Positions 51,626 through 61,107 of a stretch of 64,000 bases of DNA are shown one piece after another. The notes beneath the pieces were generated by a model. The model searched no databases. It had not been told where the DNA came from and saw only the letters and a program-made list of their open reading frames with translations. Position numbers and translations under genes: made by a program. The stretch lies in NCBI GenBank assembly GCA_902564535.1, contig CACFBG010000001.1, positions 124,001 to 188,000 of the forward strand, written 5' to 3'. Each line of letters starts with the position of its first letter. Within the stretch, counting starts at the first letter, position 1. Source of the DNA: an uncultured Prochlorococcus sp. GTDB taxonomy: Bacteria > Cyanobacteriota > Cyanobacteriia > PCC-6307 > Cyanobiaceae.

Positions 51626-53275
51626 TCAAGTAATTACCGTAGGTCTATTCATTCCAGTTCTTGTGGAGATTTCCGCAAGAGAATCAATACCCTGAATTAA
51701 ATTCTTAAGCGCCCATTGTGGATCTTGTTTCAAATCTCCAGTCGATGGAACATAATCCTCAAAATAAATTCGCAAAGTTGATCCTTTAGTTCCTGTTCCA
51801 GATAGACGAAGAATAACCCTACTTCCATTAGCAAGAAAGATTCTAATACCTTGCTGGTCTATAAAAGAATTATCAATTGGATCCTTATATTCAAAGTTAT
51901 CCATATGTTTAACAGAGCTTCCAGCAAAATTCTTCCCAATAATCTTATTCGAAAGAGATTCAAGTCTTTCATACAAAGAAAAAGCTATATCAGTAGGAAT
52001 ATTTTCATAGTCGTGACGAGAATAATAATTACGACCAAATCTCAACCAATGATCCTTCATTAACTCAGCTACCGAGATCCTCTTTTCTGCAAGTATCTGC
52101 AACCAAAAAAGGACAGCCCAAAGGCCATCTTTCTCCCTTACATGATCACTACCTGTGCCAAAACTTTCTTCTCCACAAATTGTGATTTTGCCTGCATCTA
52201 AAAGGTTTCCAAAGAATTTCCATCCAGTAGGAGTCTCGTAATATGGAATAGCTAATTCTTTTGCAACAACATCGACAGCTGAGCTAGTTGGCATAGACCT
52301 AGCAACACCTTTTAAACCATTGCAATAAGCAGGTACACACTTATAATTTGCGACCAAAATTGCAAGGCTATCGCTAGGATTCACAAAACATCCTCTACCC
52401 AAGATCATATTGCGATCACCATCACCATCACAAGCTGCGCCAAAGGAATAAGAGGAGTTTTTATCTAATAACAGTTCCGCTAATTTATTAGCATAAGTCA
52501 AATTTGGATCAGGATGTAACCCACCAAAGTCTTCTTTTGGAATTCCATTTCGTACAGTTCCCTCAGGGGCCTTAAGTAACCCTTCTATTAATTTCTTTGC
52601 ATATGGTCCTGTAACAGCATTAAGGGCATCAAAGGCAATATGAAAATCATCATTAATGAAGTCTGATATTTTGTCCAAATCAAATAATTTTTGCATTAGT
52701 TTCAAATAATCATCTACTCCATCGATTATCGTAACTTCCATATTAAATATTACATATTTGTCAGGTTTTTGCAGGGAAATTGTTTGGTTTTTACAGATAC
52801 TGTATTCTGTTAAAGTTTGAGTGCATTTGTAAATCTCATCAGTTAGTGACTCTTGTGCTGGACCACCATTTGAACCATTAATCTTAACACCAAAATCTCC
52901 ATTTATCCCCCCTGAATTATGGCTAGCTGATAAGATAATAGCCCCTATTGCATTATTCAATCGAACCAAGTTTGAAGCAGCAGGAGTAGACAGAATCCCA
53001 TCGACAGTTGTGATAACTCTTTTTACATGATGAGCCGCAGCCATCCTTAGTATGATATCGATAGCCCTCCTATTTCCATATCGGCCATCTCCTCCAAGAA
53101 TCAAAGTTCCTCCTTCAACTCCAGGTAATGTTCGAAATATAGCCTCAATAAAACTTTCTAAATAATGAGTCTGTTCAAAATGTCTACTGCTTTTACGCAA
53201 ACCAGAAGTGCCTGGTTTCTGATCAGAAAAAGAAGTAGGTATTTTGATTGTTTGGATAGGAGATGAAACTGACAT
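51626..53275 (-). CDS. pgm: Phosphoglucomutase
   Basis: A 549-residue alpha-phosphohexomutase that interconverts glucose 1- and 6-phosphate for glycogen and sugar-nucleotide synthesis. The phosphoserine is S118 in SASHNSGG (the usual form is TASHNPGG); the metal loop CDGDGDR is at 282-288; the sugar-binding CGEESFGTGSDHVREKDGLWAVL and the phosphate loop RLSGTGTKGSTLRIY complete the four domains. Length fits Pgm of the eukaryote-like, PGM1-type class. Confidence 0.94.
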   Translation of the reverse strand: MSVSSPIQTIKIPTSFSDQKPGTSGLRKSSRHFEQTHYLESFIEAIFRTLPGVEGGTLILGGDGRYGNRRAIDIILRMAAAHHVKRVITTVDGILSTPAASNLVRLNNAIGAIILSASHNSGGINGDFGVKINGSNGGPAQESLTDEIYKCTQTLTEYSICKNQTISLQKPDKYVIFNMEVTIIDGVDDYLKLMQKLFDLDKISDFINDDFHIAFDALNAVTGPYAKKLIEGLLKAPEGTVRNGIPKEDFGGLHPDPNLTYANKLAELLLDKNSSYSFGAACDGDGDRNMILGRGCFVNPSDSLAILVANYKCVPAYCNGLKGVARSMPTSSAVDVVAKELAIPYYETPTGWKFFGNLLDAGKITICGEESFGTGSDHVREKDGLWAVLFWLQILAEKRISVAELMKDHWLRFGRNYYSRHDYENIPTDIAFSLYERLESLSNKIIGKNFAGSSVKHMDNFEYKDPIDNSFIDQQGIRIFLANGSRVILRLSGTGTKGSTLRIYFEDYVPSTGDLKQDPQWALKNLIQGIDSLAEISTRTGMNRPTVIT

Positions 53276-53329
53276 TTGTGAAACTATTTAATTAAGCAAA
53301 ATAAAACGAAAGATACAGCTATTGAAAAA

Positions 53330-53500
53330 TTAATGAGGCATTTCTGAAGTACGGAGCATTGCAACAAACCAAATAACAGTAAAAGTTAATGCCAATAAAA
53401 CACCCTGACTAATACCAAATTTAGCTATCGTTATCGCAATCAAAATAGGAGACACAATCGCCCCAATCATAGGTGTTAAAGCAACAAACCAACGCAACAT
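53330..53500 (-). CDS. Small two-span membrane protein, unknown
   Basis: A 56-residue protein from ATG 53500 to TAA 53330. Two hydrophobic spans (about 3-25 and 30-49) are joined by a short FGIS turn, with a polar end MLRTSEMPH. It lies between pgm and the DUF4912 gene on the same strand, in the space an intervening gene would use. I know no family. The frame is supported by composition and by its position in a gene-dense strand. Confidence 0.55.
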   Translation of the reverse strand: MLRWFVALTPMIGAIVSPILIAITIAKFGISQGVLLALTFTVIWFVAMLRTSEMPH

Positions 53501-53522
53501 TAGTGATTAAAAAATAGAATAA

Positions 53523-54632
53523 TTAAAACCATTCGGCTTTCTGGGACAGATTAGGGGTTGTATTATCCTCTGGCGTAATGCGTTCAAATTGCATAGTAAT
53601 ATTACGTTTTTGCCCACCTTCTTCTACACTAGCTTCAATTGGATACTTCTGAATACCATCTCTAAATGGAACCTGTAATCTAAAAGTTCCATCATTTGAA
53701 AGAGGAACCTCTTGATCACCAATAGTTAACTTTGCAGAAGGATCTGTAGATCCATAAACAATTAATTCTGCATCAGCAACAAGCCAAAAGAAAGAATCTC
53801 TTGGGGCAACACCACCTAAACCTGATTGATTTAATCCACTAGCCCAAATACCAGAACCAGAATCATTTAATGAGCTTTGACCCGAAAAAGGATTTTGTTG
53901 AAACTCTTCTGAACCTATACGAATATTTCTAAAATGATCAGTTGCATTTTTATATAAGCGTTCATGCAAGCCTGAATCAGTGGCTTCTGAAACAATCGAA
54001 TTTACATTAGTAGAATCATTTAAAGTATTTGGCTTGTCATCTAGGCTAAATGGCACAAACTGATCTAAAACTTGCCCAGTAGGTTGTAACAAAGGAACTC
54101 TTGCAACAGAAGAAAATCCTAAAGAAATCCAACGTGAACCTGCTCGATATCCAAGTTCAACTCGATAGTCTCTATCACTCATTGGAATCGGTAAATACCA
54201 CTCAGTATTATGACTATCGACTTGAAGTTCTTGAAGAGTTTGCCGATGAGCTGTCCCATTCTCTACACCTGTTACATCTAAAAGACGCAAGCAAAGACTA
54301 TTTGCATTTTGAGATTGAGCTCTTTTCTTATCTGATTCTGAAATCTCCCAGAAAACATAAGCCCATTGAGGATCTCTAGGTAAAAAAACAACTTTTGTAT
54401 TAGCTTGAGATTTAAAAAAGGATATTTTTTCAAGAGTCTTTTGACTCCAAAATGGTCCCGATTGTTTATCAAGAGATTGATTGGAAGAGCTTATATTTTT
54501 TTCTTTAAAAGCAATTTCTTTGACTAATTTGGCTTTGCTCTTCCTACTATAAAGAGGAACCCCCAAGTCACTTGCTTTTTGGCGCAGCTGACGGAGAGTG
54601 AGACGTGCCAGTGAATCTTCAGATAGCGTCAC
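53523..54632 (-). CDS. DUF4912 domain protein
   Basis: A 369-residue soluble protein. The N-terminus (LARLTLRQLRQKASDLGVPLYSRKSKAKLVKEI) is a Rho-N/SAP-like helical domain that may bind nucleic acid. The DUF4912 domain follows (FLPRDPQWAYVFWEISESD ... CLRLLDVTGVENG ... WYLPIPMSDRDYRVELGYR). The C-terminal third is polar and ends with a beta-rich PEGA/Ig-like segment (LIVYGSTDPSAKLTIGDQEVPLSNDGTFRLQVPFRDG). The family is unknown. No signal peptide. Confidence 0.85.
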   Translation of the reverse strand: MTLSEDSLARLTLRQLRQKASDLGVPLYSRKSKAKLVKEIAFKEKNISSSNQSLDKQSGPFWSQKTLEKISFFKSQANTKVVFLPRDPQWAYVFWEISESDKKRAQSQNANSLCLRLLDVTGVENGTAHRQTLQELQVDSHNTEWYLPIPMSDRDYRVELGYRAGSRWISLGFSSVARVPLLQPTGQVLDQFVPFSLDDKPNTLNDSTNVNSIVSEATDSGLHERLYKNATDHFRNIRIGSEEFQQNPFSGQSSLNDSGSGIWASGLNQSGLGGVAPRDSFFWLVADAELIVYGSTDPSAKLTIGDQEVPLSNDGTFRLQVPFRDGIQKYPIEASVEEGGQKRNITMQFERITPEDNTTPNLSQKAEWF

Positions 54633-54808
54633 GCCTAAAAAACTCCATGTTTTGTTCGGGATTAGTATCTAATTAATTTTGCCAATCCGTTCATCTAAAT
54701 TGACTGCGGTCAGCATCTACTGACTCCACTGCTATTAAGACAAGCCAAGAGCAACTCCTCTAATCGATTGCAAATAAAAGGCTTAGAAGGAAAAACGACT
54801 AACTTTGC

Positions 54809-54839
54809 AAAAAAGAAAAAACCCAACTTTTTCTTTGGG
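54809..54839 (-). terminator. Possible intrinsic terminator after the 121-residue sufR-linked gene
   Basis: On the minus strand a short stem (CCCAA / TTGGG, 54835-54839 with 54822-54826) is followed by TTTTTTCTTTTTT (54809-54821). It lies 54 bases past the stop of the gene ending at 54893. The stem is only 5 bp, so it is weak. Confidence 0.5.
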
Positions 54840-54892
54840 ATCACTCTTCCAGCTAAGCAAAAAATAAAAAGCTTTGAATGAGAAGCATCACT

Positions 54893-55258
54893 TCATAAGC
54901 TTTTAAGCTTAAGACTTTCAGTAATCAGATCCTGAAGAGTTAGCTCAAGAGGAGTGATATGCAAGTCATCAGCAACTTTCTCTAACTGCAAAGCTGCAGA
55001 AGAAAATTGATCCAAGAGCAAAGAAACAAAAGCATTATCATTCGCAAGAATTGGCTGATTAAGGCACCAATTCAATCTCTTTTTTTGATCAGGGAAAGCA
55101 CCTAACTGCATTCCTGAAGCCATATTTTTAAAACAAGCTAGGCAATGGGCTAACAACCTTAAATGATGGCGATCTAAAGGAGGCAAATGAGTATCTTCAA
55201 TTCTTTTTAGATCTTCAAGGCTTAAAGGGCTATTTAGTAAAGACTTTTGATCATCCAT
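54893..55258 (-). CDS. Conserved Cys/His-bearing hypothetical protein linked to sufR
   Basis: A 121-residue soluble, mainly helical protein. It carries a clustered set of potential metal ligands: H24, H31, H32, H38, C39, C42 and C65, with HCLAC as a CxxC. The start overlaps the end of sufR by 8 bases, so the two are translationally linked. I recognise no named family. A role in Fe-S or metal handling is suggested by the residues and by the neighbouring suf genes, but nothing here proves it. Confidence 0.8.
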   Translation of the reverse strand: MDDQKSLLNSPLSLEDLKRIEDTHLPPLDRHHLRLLAHCLACFKNMASGMQLGAFPDQKKRLNWCLNQPILANDNAFVSLLLDQFSSAALQLEKVADDLHITPLELTLQDLITESLKLKSL

Positions 55259-55907
55259 TAGGCTTATTAGGAGTTATTTGAAAACCACAAGAATGTCCAG
55301 AATCAAATCTCCAATGGACTCTCATTACTTCACAATCATTAAAAATAGAACGAATTAATTCTAATTCTTGATCACAAATTATGGGATATTTTTCCGCAAT
55401 ACTTCGAATAGAGCAATGAAATGCATTTAAAAACCAACTAGATGATCCATCATTAGATTGATAAATTTCTGAAATATGACCTTCTTCATTTCTCAATTGA
55501 ACAAGTTTTCTTAAACGCATATTTAGGTTTCCCTTACCAATCAATCGCCTGTAATTGCTAGCCTTTTGCTTGGACTGATTAATTAATAATTTCGAGATAA
55601 CTTCTTTAGGAAGAGTATCTTCAATAGTATTCAATACCTCTAAAGCAAACTTTTCACTGCCAATGCCATTATTAAAAAGATTTTGGCCCTTTAAAGTTAA
55701 TTGCCATAAATTTGAAGGTCTCCCTGGACGATCTGAAGAAGGACTTGCTTCAACTAGGCCATCCAATTCCAGGCTTCGCAAATGTCTACGCATTGCCTGA
55801 ACCGAAATCCCCATAAATGCCGCAAGGCTTGATGCACTACTAACTCCCTCCCTTAAAAGGAAAGTCAAAGTTGCCTTGCGAGTGGTGACTTGCACCTTGG
55901 AAGTCAT
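55251..55907 (-). CDS. sufR: SufR, Fe-S-binding transcriptional repressor of the suf operon
   Basis: A 218-residue regulator. The N-terminal winged helix-turn-helix (about 12-70; SSASSLAAFMGISVQAMRRHLRSLELDGLVE) binds DNA, and the C-terminal domain has four cysteines, C165, C178, C192 and C207, in HCSIRSI, IICDQELELI, DCEVMRVHWR and GHSCGF, as expected for a SufR that holds a 4Fe-4S cluster. With the cluster bound, SufR is known to repress sufBCDS. Here it is divergent from sufB across a 410-base spacer that contains a perfect palindrome. Confidence 0.95.
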   Translation of the reverse strand: MTSKVQVTTRKATLTFLLREGVSSASSLAAFMGISVQAMRRHLRSLELDGLVEASPSSDRPGRPSNLWQLTLKGQNLFNNGIGSEKFALEVLNTIEDTLPKEVISKLLINQSKQKASNYRRLIGKGNLNMRLRKLVQLRNEEGHISEIYQSNDGSSSWFLNAFHCSIRSIAEKYPIICDQELELIRSIFNDCEVMRVHWRFDSGHSCGFQITPNKPNG

Positions 55908-56015
55908 TGCGAAATTAGTGATCGATCAATGCTCATCTCTAGTTTAAAGAATAGAAAAAATTTGCCTTTTAGTAAAACCAAACAAGAAGCAAAATCTTGC
56001 GTAAAAGACTGATAA

Positions 56016-56030
56016 TGTCAGGACCTGACA
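56016..56030. promoter_or_regulatory. sufR: Perfect palindrome, candidate SufR operator
   Basis: TGTCAGG at 56016-56022 and CCTGACA at 56024-56030 are exact inverted copies around a single A. It lies 108 bases before the sufR start codon and about 290 before the sufB start. A site of this symmetry is expected for a dimeric winged-helix repressor; in Synechocystis SufR uses a CAAC-N6-GTTG box, which differs from this sequence. Confidence 0.5.
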
Positions 56031-56122
56031 AACACGGCACTCATAGGATGCCTCAGGCTGTGTCCTAAAGTGTGTTAAGAAACTTGTTCGTTTCGTAATT
56101 CTTCCTCAATCCCAGAAAATAA

Positions 56123-56302
56123 ATGGCTATTGATTGGAGTGTGCACCCAAAGAGCAAAGGATTGGATTATTTGCTTAGAATATTTTTTTACTCATCAGTA
56201 AATCAATTTATCTTGGTTGACGAGTATATAAACCAAAATCTATCCAGGGAGGAAAGGAGAAAGATGATTTTCATAGACAATGAAAAAAAATTATTAGCCT
56301 AA
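56123..56302 (+). CDS. Possible small leader ORF upstream of sufB (59 codons)
   Basis: A 59-codon frame begins at ATG 56123 and ends at TAA 56302, 15 bases before the sufB ATG. Its product has a polar N-terminus, a hydrophobic stretch and a charged helical end (LSREERRKM), compatible with a real peptide, but no Shine-Dalgarno is near its start. A much stronger start is internal: an AAGGAGA tract (56254-56260) precedes ATG 56264, which would make a 12-residue peptide in the same frame. It may be coding, a translated leader, or chance. Confidence 0.3.
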   Translation: MAIDWSVHPKSKGLDYLLRIFFYSSVNQFILVDEYINQNLSREERRKMIFIDNEKKLLA

Positions 56303-56317
56303 ATCAAGGAAATTATT

Positions 56318-57760
56318 ATGACTGGCCAAAATACAGTTGATAAACTTGTTTCCAAACCCTACAAATATGGGTTTGTCACAGATATCGAAACTGAAAAGAT
56401 TGATAAAGGTATAAATGAAGATGTTATAAAACTAATCTCCAGGAAAAAAGACGAGCCTGAATTCCTTCTTGAGTTTCGTTTAAGAGCATATAAACAATGG
56501 CTGAAAATGAAAGAGCCAAATTGGGCAGATCTCAAATATCCTAAAATTAATTATCAAGACATCATCTACTATGCAGCACCTAAAAAAAGCGAAAAAAAGG
56601 CAAGTCTTGATGACGTAGATCCTAAATTATTAGAAACTTTTGATAAACTAGGAATCCCGCTGAGTGAACAAAAACGTCTAAGTAATGTTGCCGTTGATGC
56701 AGTATTTGACAGTGTATCAATAGCAACAACTTATAAAGAAAAACTTGCTGAGCATGGTGTTGTATTTTGCTCTATAAGTGAAGCTGTTGTTGATTATCCA
56801 GAATTAATAAAGCGCTATCTTGGTAGTGTAGTTCCAATTAGTGACAATTATTTTGCTGCACTAAATTCTGCTGTATTTAGTGATGGTTCATTTGTATATA
56901 TACCTAAAGGCATTAATTGCCCAATGGAATTATCCTCATATTTTAGAATCAACTCAGGAGATACCGGTCAATTTGAAAGAACATTAATTATTGCAGAAGA
57001 AAGATCATCTGTGAGTTATTTAGAAGGGTGTACTGCCCCTATGTTTGATACTAATACTCTTCATGCTGCAGTTGTAGAACTAATTGCTTTAGATGATGCC
57101 TCAATAAAATATTCAACTGTGCAAAATTGGTATGCAGGGAACGAGGAGGGTGTGGGTGGTATTTACAACTTTGTTACAAAGAGGGGTCATTGCAGAGGCA
57201 AAAGAAGCAAAATTAGTTGGTCTCAAGTTGAAACTGGTTCAGCAATTACATGGAAATATCCAAGTTGCATTCTTCAAGGAGAAAAATCGGTGGGAGAGTT
57301 CTACTCAGTCGCTTTAACTAATAATTTACAAAAGGCAGATACTGGTACAAAAATGATACATATTGGGGCTCAAACTCGATCAACAATTGTCAGCAAAGGA
57401 ATTAGTGCAGGAAAGTCAAGTAATAGTTATAGAGGTTTAGTACAAATTGGTCCGCAAGCAACTGGAGCTAGAAACTATAGCCAATGTGACTCAATGTTAA
57501 TTGGAGATCAAGCATCAGCGAACACATACCCTTATATACGATCTCAACAACCACAATCCAATGTTGAACATGAAGCTAGTACATGTCGCATTTCTGAAGA
57601 TCAATTATTTTATTTACAAAGTCGAGGAATAAATTTTGAAGAAGCTATATCAATGATGGTAAGCGGTTTTTGTCAAGATGTTTTTAATCAGTTACCTATG
57701 GAATTTGCTGCTGAAGCTGACAAACTTTTAGCATTAAAACTGGAGGGATCTGTTGGCTAA
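56318..57760 (+). CDS. sufB: Fe-S cluster assembly protein SufB
   Basis: A 480-residue scaffold subunit of the SufBC2D complex, where clusters are built. The N-terminus [19 protein letters not shown] and [19 protein letters not shown] match SufB, followed by the beta-helix core with [39 protein letters not shown] and the C-terminal [21 protein letters not shown]. An AAGGA lies 7 bases before the ATG. It is the first gene of sufBCDS. Confidence 0.96.
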   Translation: MTGQNTVDKLVSKPYKYGFVTDIETEKIDKGINEDVIKLISRKKDEPEFLLEFRLRAYKQWLKMKEPNWADLKYPKINYQDIIYYAAPKKSEKKASLDDVDPKLLETFDKLGIPLSEQKRLSNVAVDAVFDSVSIATTYKEKLAEHGVVFCSISEAVVDYPELIKRYLGSVVPISDNYFAALNSAVFSDGSFVYIPKGINCPMELSSYFRINSGDTGQFERTLIIAEERSSVSYLEGCTAPMFDTNTLHAAVVELIALDDASIKYSTVQNWYAGNEEGVGGIYNFVTKRGHCRGKRSKISWSQVETGSAITWKYPSCILQGEKSVGEFYSVALTNNLQKADTGTKMIHIGAQTRSTIVSKGISAGKSSNSYRGLVQIGPQATGARNYSQCDSMLIGDQASANTYPYIRSQQPQSNVEHEASTCRISEDQLFYLQSRGINFEEAISMMVSGFCQDVFNQLPMEFAAEADKLLALKLEGSVG

Positions 57761-57830
57761 TTCATTAAAATAATTGAATTAAAGTCTTTATGATCTGAAC
57801 CCCTTCTGCATAGTTTTCTCTTAATCTATC

Positions 57831-58622
57831 GTGTTAAAATCTGAAACTAAATTAATTCTTGAAGTATGTGATCTCCATGCAAATGTTGAAGATCAACCAA
57901 TTCTTAATGGAGTTAATTTACAAGTTTATGCAGGAGAAATACATGCAATTATGGGACGTAATGGGAGCGGAAAAAGTACACTTTCAAAAGTAATTGCTGG
58001 TCACCCTGCCTATAAGATTACTGGAGGAACAATCAAATTTGAAGATAATAATTTATTAGATTTAGATCCTGAAGAAAGGGCAAGATTAGGGGTATTTCTA
58101 GGGTTCCAATATCCAATAGAGATTCCAGGAGTGAGCAACCTTGAATTTTTAAGAGTCTCGACAAATGCACGAAGAGAATATGAAAAAAAGGAAGAACTAG
58201 ATACCTTTGAATTTGAAGATTTTGTACAAGAAAAACTAAAGATTGTCAAAATGGATCCAGCTTTCCTTAATAGAAGTGTCAATGAAGGATTTTCTGGTGG
58301 AGAAAAGAAGCGAAATGAAATACTGCAAATGGCACTTCTAGAGCCAAAACTAGCAATTCTTGATGAAACAGATTCTGGCCTTGATATAGATGCACTTCGA
58401 GTTGTTGCTGCAGGTGTAAATAAACTTGCAACCCCAAATACTGCAACGATATTAATAACTCATTATCAAAGACTTCTTAATGAAATAACGCCCAATTATG
58501 TACACGTTATGGCTAATGGAAAAATCCTCAAAACTGCAGGAAAAGAACTTGCTCTGCAATTAGAAAAATCTGGTTATGACTGGATTGAGCAAATATCCTC
58601 TAATAAGGAGGAAAATCAATGA
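57831..58622 (+). CDS. sufC: Fe-S cluster assembly ATPase SufC
   Basis: A 263-residue ABC-type ATPase that works in the SufBCD complex rather than in a membrane. Walker [10 protein letters not shown] is at 42-50, the signature FSGGEKK at 154-160, and Walker B LAILDETD at 174-181, with the D-loop SGLDIDAL following. Start is a GTG at 57831, 70 bases after sufB. It overlaps sufD by 4 bases. Confidence 0.96.
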   Translation: MLKSETKLILEVCDLHANVEDQPILNGVNLQVYAGEIHAIMGRNGSGKSTLSKVIAGHPAYKITGGTIKFEDNNLLDLDPEERARLGVFLGFQYPIEIPGVSNLEFLRVSTNARREYEKKEELDTFEFEDFVQEKLKIVKMDPAFLNRSVNEGFSGGEKKRNEILQMALLEPKLAILDETDSGLDIDALRVVAAGVNKLATPNTATILITHYQRLLNEITPNYVHVMANGKILKTAGKELALQLEKSGYDWIEQISSNKEENQ

Positions 58623-59854
58623 AAACCGAATGTCTTGAGTGGTTAGAACAACTTCCTTCTCCTGATGGCGTACTTGCAAGTGAACAGCTCATAGGAAGAG
58701 AATCATTAAGAAATCTAGGATTGCCGAAAAAATACTCTGAAGCTTGGCGATTAACTAATTTAAAAAGAATTGAAAAGATTTTAAAACTTCCTTTAGCACA
58801 ATCAAATCAATATGAAAACTCAATCGATAAAAATCAATGGCCTGAAATTCCAAAGGATGGGGTTCGGATTATTCTAAATAATGAAACAAATTATAAAACG
58901 AACTTACCCAATGGAATTAGATTCCTGAGTAATGATGATATAAAAGAAACCATTAATCTTTCCCATCAATCAATAGATGAAACAAATGATTGGGGTGTCT
59001 CAGTCAACAAAGCTTGTAATAATAAACTCTTAGCCTTAAAAGTTGATGGTTTAGAGGAGCAGTCCCTTGAAATACTAATTCCAAGCCAAAAGGAAACACT
59101 TAATCCAAGTAGAATTTTATTAGTGCTAGGTAAGAAGGCAAAATTAAAATTACTACAGGTCATCATCGGAGAAGGAAAATCCTCAAATAATAATCTGATT
59201 CAAATTCATCTTGATGAGGGTTCTGAATTAAACCATGGTTTAATTTGTTTTGGTAAAAATGATTCAAGTTTATTTACTCAAGCTTGCATCAAGCAAAATA
59301 TAGATAGTAAATATGAACTGAATGCAATTCAACATGGTTGGTCTATAAGTAGATTTGAACCTAGAGTTTTTCAACAAAATGGCAAAGCAAAAACTAAGCT
59401 TAATGGGCTTCAAATATCCAGTGAAAAGCAACAATTAGCAACACATTCATTAGTAAATTTTAATGGCCCAGAAGGAGAATTAGAGCAATTGCAAAAATCA
59501 ATCGCAGCTGATCAATCACATTGTATATTTAATGGAGCAGTTAAGGTGCCTAAAGAAGCTCAAAAAACAAATGCCTCTCAATTAAGTCGTAATTTATTAA
59601 TCTCTAAAGCAGCAAGAATAGACACCAAACCCGAACTAGAGATTGTCGCAGATGATGTCAAATGTGCTCATGGTGCAACTATTAGTCAACTTCAAGAAGA
59701 AGAATTATTCTATCTTCGTAGTAGAGGAATAGATTCTAATCAAGCAGCTACTCTTCTTTTGAAAGGATATTGTCAAGAAATAATAAATAATCTTCCTGTT
59801 GCGGCAGAAAGATGGCAAATCTTAAATCAGATAATCGAAAATCTAAATAAATGA
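58619..59854 (+). CDS. sufD: Fe-S cluster assembly protein SufD
   Basis: A 411-residue partner of SufB with the same beta-helix plan: [20 protein letters not shown] near the N-terminus, a polar middle, and a C-terminal SufBD core with [36 protein letters not shown], the typical motif with the conserved C and H. SufD is needed for iron entry. It overlaps both neighbours by 4 bases (ATGA), so the three last genes are tightly coupled. Confidence 0.95.
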   Translation: MKTECLEWLEQLPSPDGVLASEQLIGRESLRNLGLPKKYSEAWRLTNLKRIEKILKLPLAQSNQYENSIDKNQWPEIPKDGVRIILNNETNYKTNLPNGIRFLSNDDIKETINLSHQSIDETNDWGVSVNKACNNKLLALKVDGLEEQSLEILIPSQKETLNPSRILLVLGKKAKLKLLQVIIGEGKSSNNNLIQIHLDEGSELNHGLICFGKNDSSLFTQACIKQNIDSKYELNAIQHGWSISRFEPRVFQQNGKAKTKLNGLQISSEKQQLATHSLVNFNGPEGELEQLQKSIAADQSHCIFNGAVKVPKEAQKTNASQLSRNLLISKAARIDTKPELEIVADDVKCAHGATISQLQEEELFYLRSRGIDSNQAATLLLKGYCQEIINNLPVAAERWQILNQIIENLNK

Positions 59855-61107
59855 GCGACAACTATAAAAATTTGGCAGATATAACTCGGAAAGATTTTCC
59901 TATGTTTATAGATATAGATGCCAAAAAAGACAACTTTATTTATTTAGATCATGCAGCAACGAGTCAAAAACCCCAAACCGTCATAAAAAGTCTTGAAGAA
60001 TATTATCACTATTACAATGCAAATGTGCATAGAGGGGCACACCAATTGAGCGCCAAAGCAACAGAAGCATTTGAAGACTCCAGAAATATTACTTCAGTAT
60101 TCATAAATGCTAACTCTTCAAATGAAGTCATATTTACAAGAAATGCAACTGAAGCAATTAACTTAGTCGCAAGATCTTGGGGTGATGATCAAATTGAAAA
60201 AGGAGACGAAATACTCATCTCATTAATGGAGCATCATAGCAATATTGTTCCTTGGCAATTACTAGCTCAACGCAAAAAATGTATTATCAAATTCATTAAT
60301 ATCAATAAAGATGGTACATTAGATATCAATGACTTACGCTCGAAAATTAATAATAAAACTAAACTTGTTAGCATTGTTCATATCAGTAATACATTAGGTT
60401 CTTGTAATCCAATTGAAGAAATTGCAGAAATCAGTCATAAATATGGTTCATTATTATTAGTTGATGCTTGCCAAAGTCTTGCACATCAAAAAATAGATGT
60501 TAAACAACTAAATATAGATTTTCTAGCAGGATCATCCCATAAAATATGCGGCCCAACAGGAGTAGGTTTTCTATGGGCTCGTGAAGAAATTCTTAATAAT
60601 ATGCCACCATTCTTGGGTGGTGGTGAAATGATTCAAGATGTTTTCTTAGAGAAGAGTACTTGGTCTGAATTACCCCACAAGTTTGAAGCTGGAACCCCTC
60701 CTATTGCAGAAGCTATAGGAATGGGAGCAGCCGTAAAATATATACAGTCAATAGGTTTAGATCATATTCAAAAATGGGAGCATGAGCTAACTAAATATCT
60801 TTTTGAAGGATTAAAAAGAATAGAAAGTGTTAAGATATTAGGACCCTCTCCAAAAATACAGATAAATAGAGGTGCTTTAGCTACATTCATTGTTAATGAT
60901 ATACATGCTAATGATATTGCAGAGTTACTAAATAATAACAATATTTTTATCAGAAGTGGGCATCATTGTTGTCAGCCACTTCATAGACATTATTCAGTAA
61001 ATGCATCCGCACGAGCCAGTCTGAGTTTTACAACTACTTTCACAGAAATTGATAGTTTTCTTGAAGAACTTATCTCATCAATCAAATTTCTTAAAAATTA
61101 CATTTAA
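59851..61107 (+). CDS. sufS: Cysteine desulfurase SufS
   Basis: A 418-residue PLP enzyme that takes sulfur from cysteine for cluster building. The PLP lysine is K231 in GSSHKICGPTG; the catalytic cysteine is in the RSGHHCCQPL loop (C373/C374), typical of class II desulfurases; YLDHAATSQKP and RGAHQLS are the N-terminal landmarks. It starts 4 bases inside sufD, and its 3' end overlaps the convergent peptidase gene by 17 bases. No sufE gene is present in the window. Confidence 0.95.
   Translation: MSDNYKNLADITRKDFPMFIDIDAKKDNFIYLDHAATSQKPQTVIKSLEEYYHYYNANVHRGAHQLSAKATEAFEDSRNITSVFINANSSNEVIFTRNATEAINLVARSWGDDQIEKGDEILISLMEHHSNIVPWQLLAQRKKCIIKFININKDGTLDINDLRSKINNKTKLVSIVHISNTLGSCNPIEEIAEISHKYGSLLLVDACQSLAHQKIDVKQLNIDFLAGSSHKICGPTGVGFLWAREEILNNMPPFLGGGEMIQDVFLEKSTWSELPHKFEAGTPPIAEAIGMGAAVKYIQSIGLDHIQKWEHELTKYLFEGLKRIESVKILGPSPKIQINRGALATFIVNDIHANDIAELLNNNNIFIRSGHHCCQPLHRHYSVNASARASLSFTTTFTEIDSFLEELISSIKFLKNYI

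Larger units (their letters stand above)
55908..56317. other. sufR-sufB divergent regulatory spacer
   Basis: These 410 bases separate the sufR and sufB start codons. They contain the 15-base palindrome at 56016-56030, a possible 59-codon frame at 56123-56302 and a strong purine-rich tract at 56246-56263. The region should hold the promoters of both transcripts. No -35/-10 pair was convincing enough to list. Confidence 0.75.
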
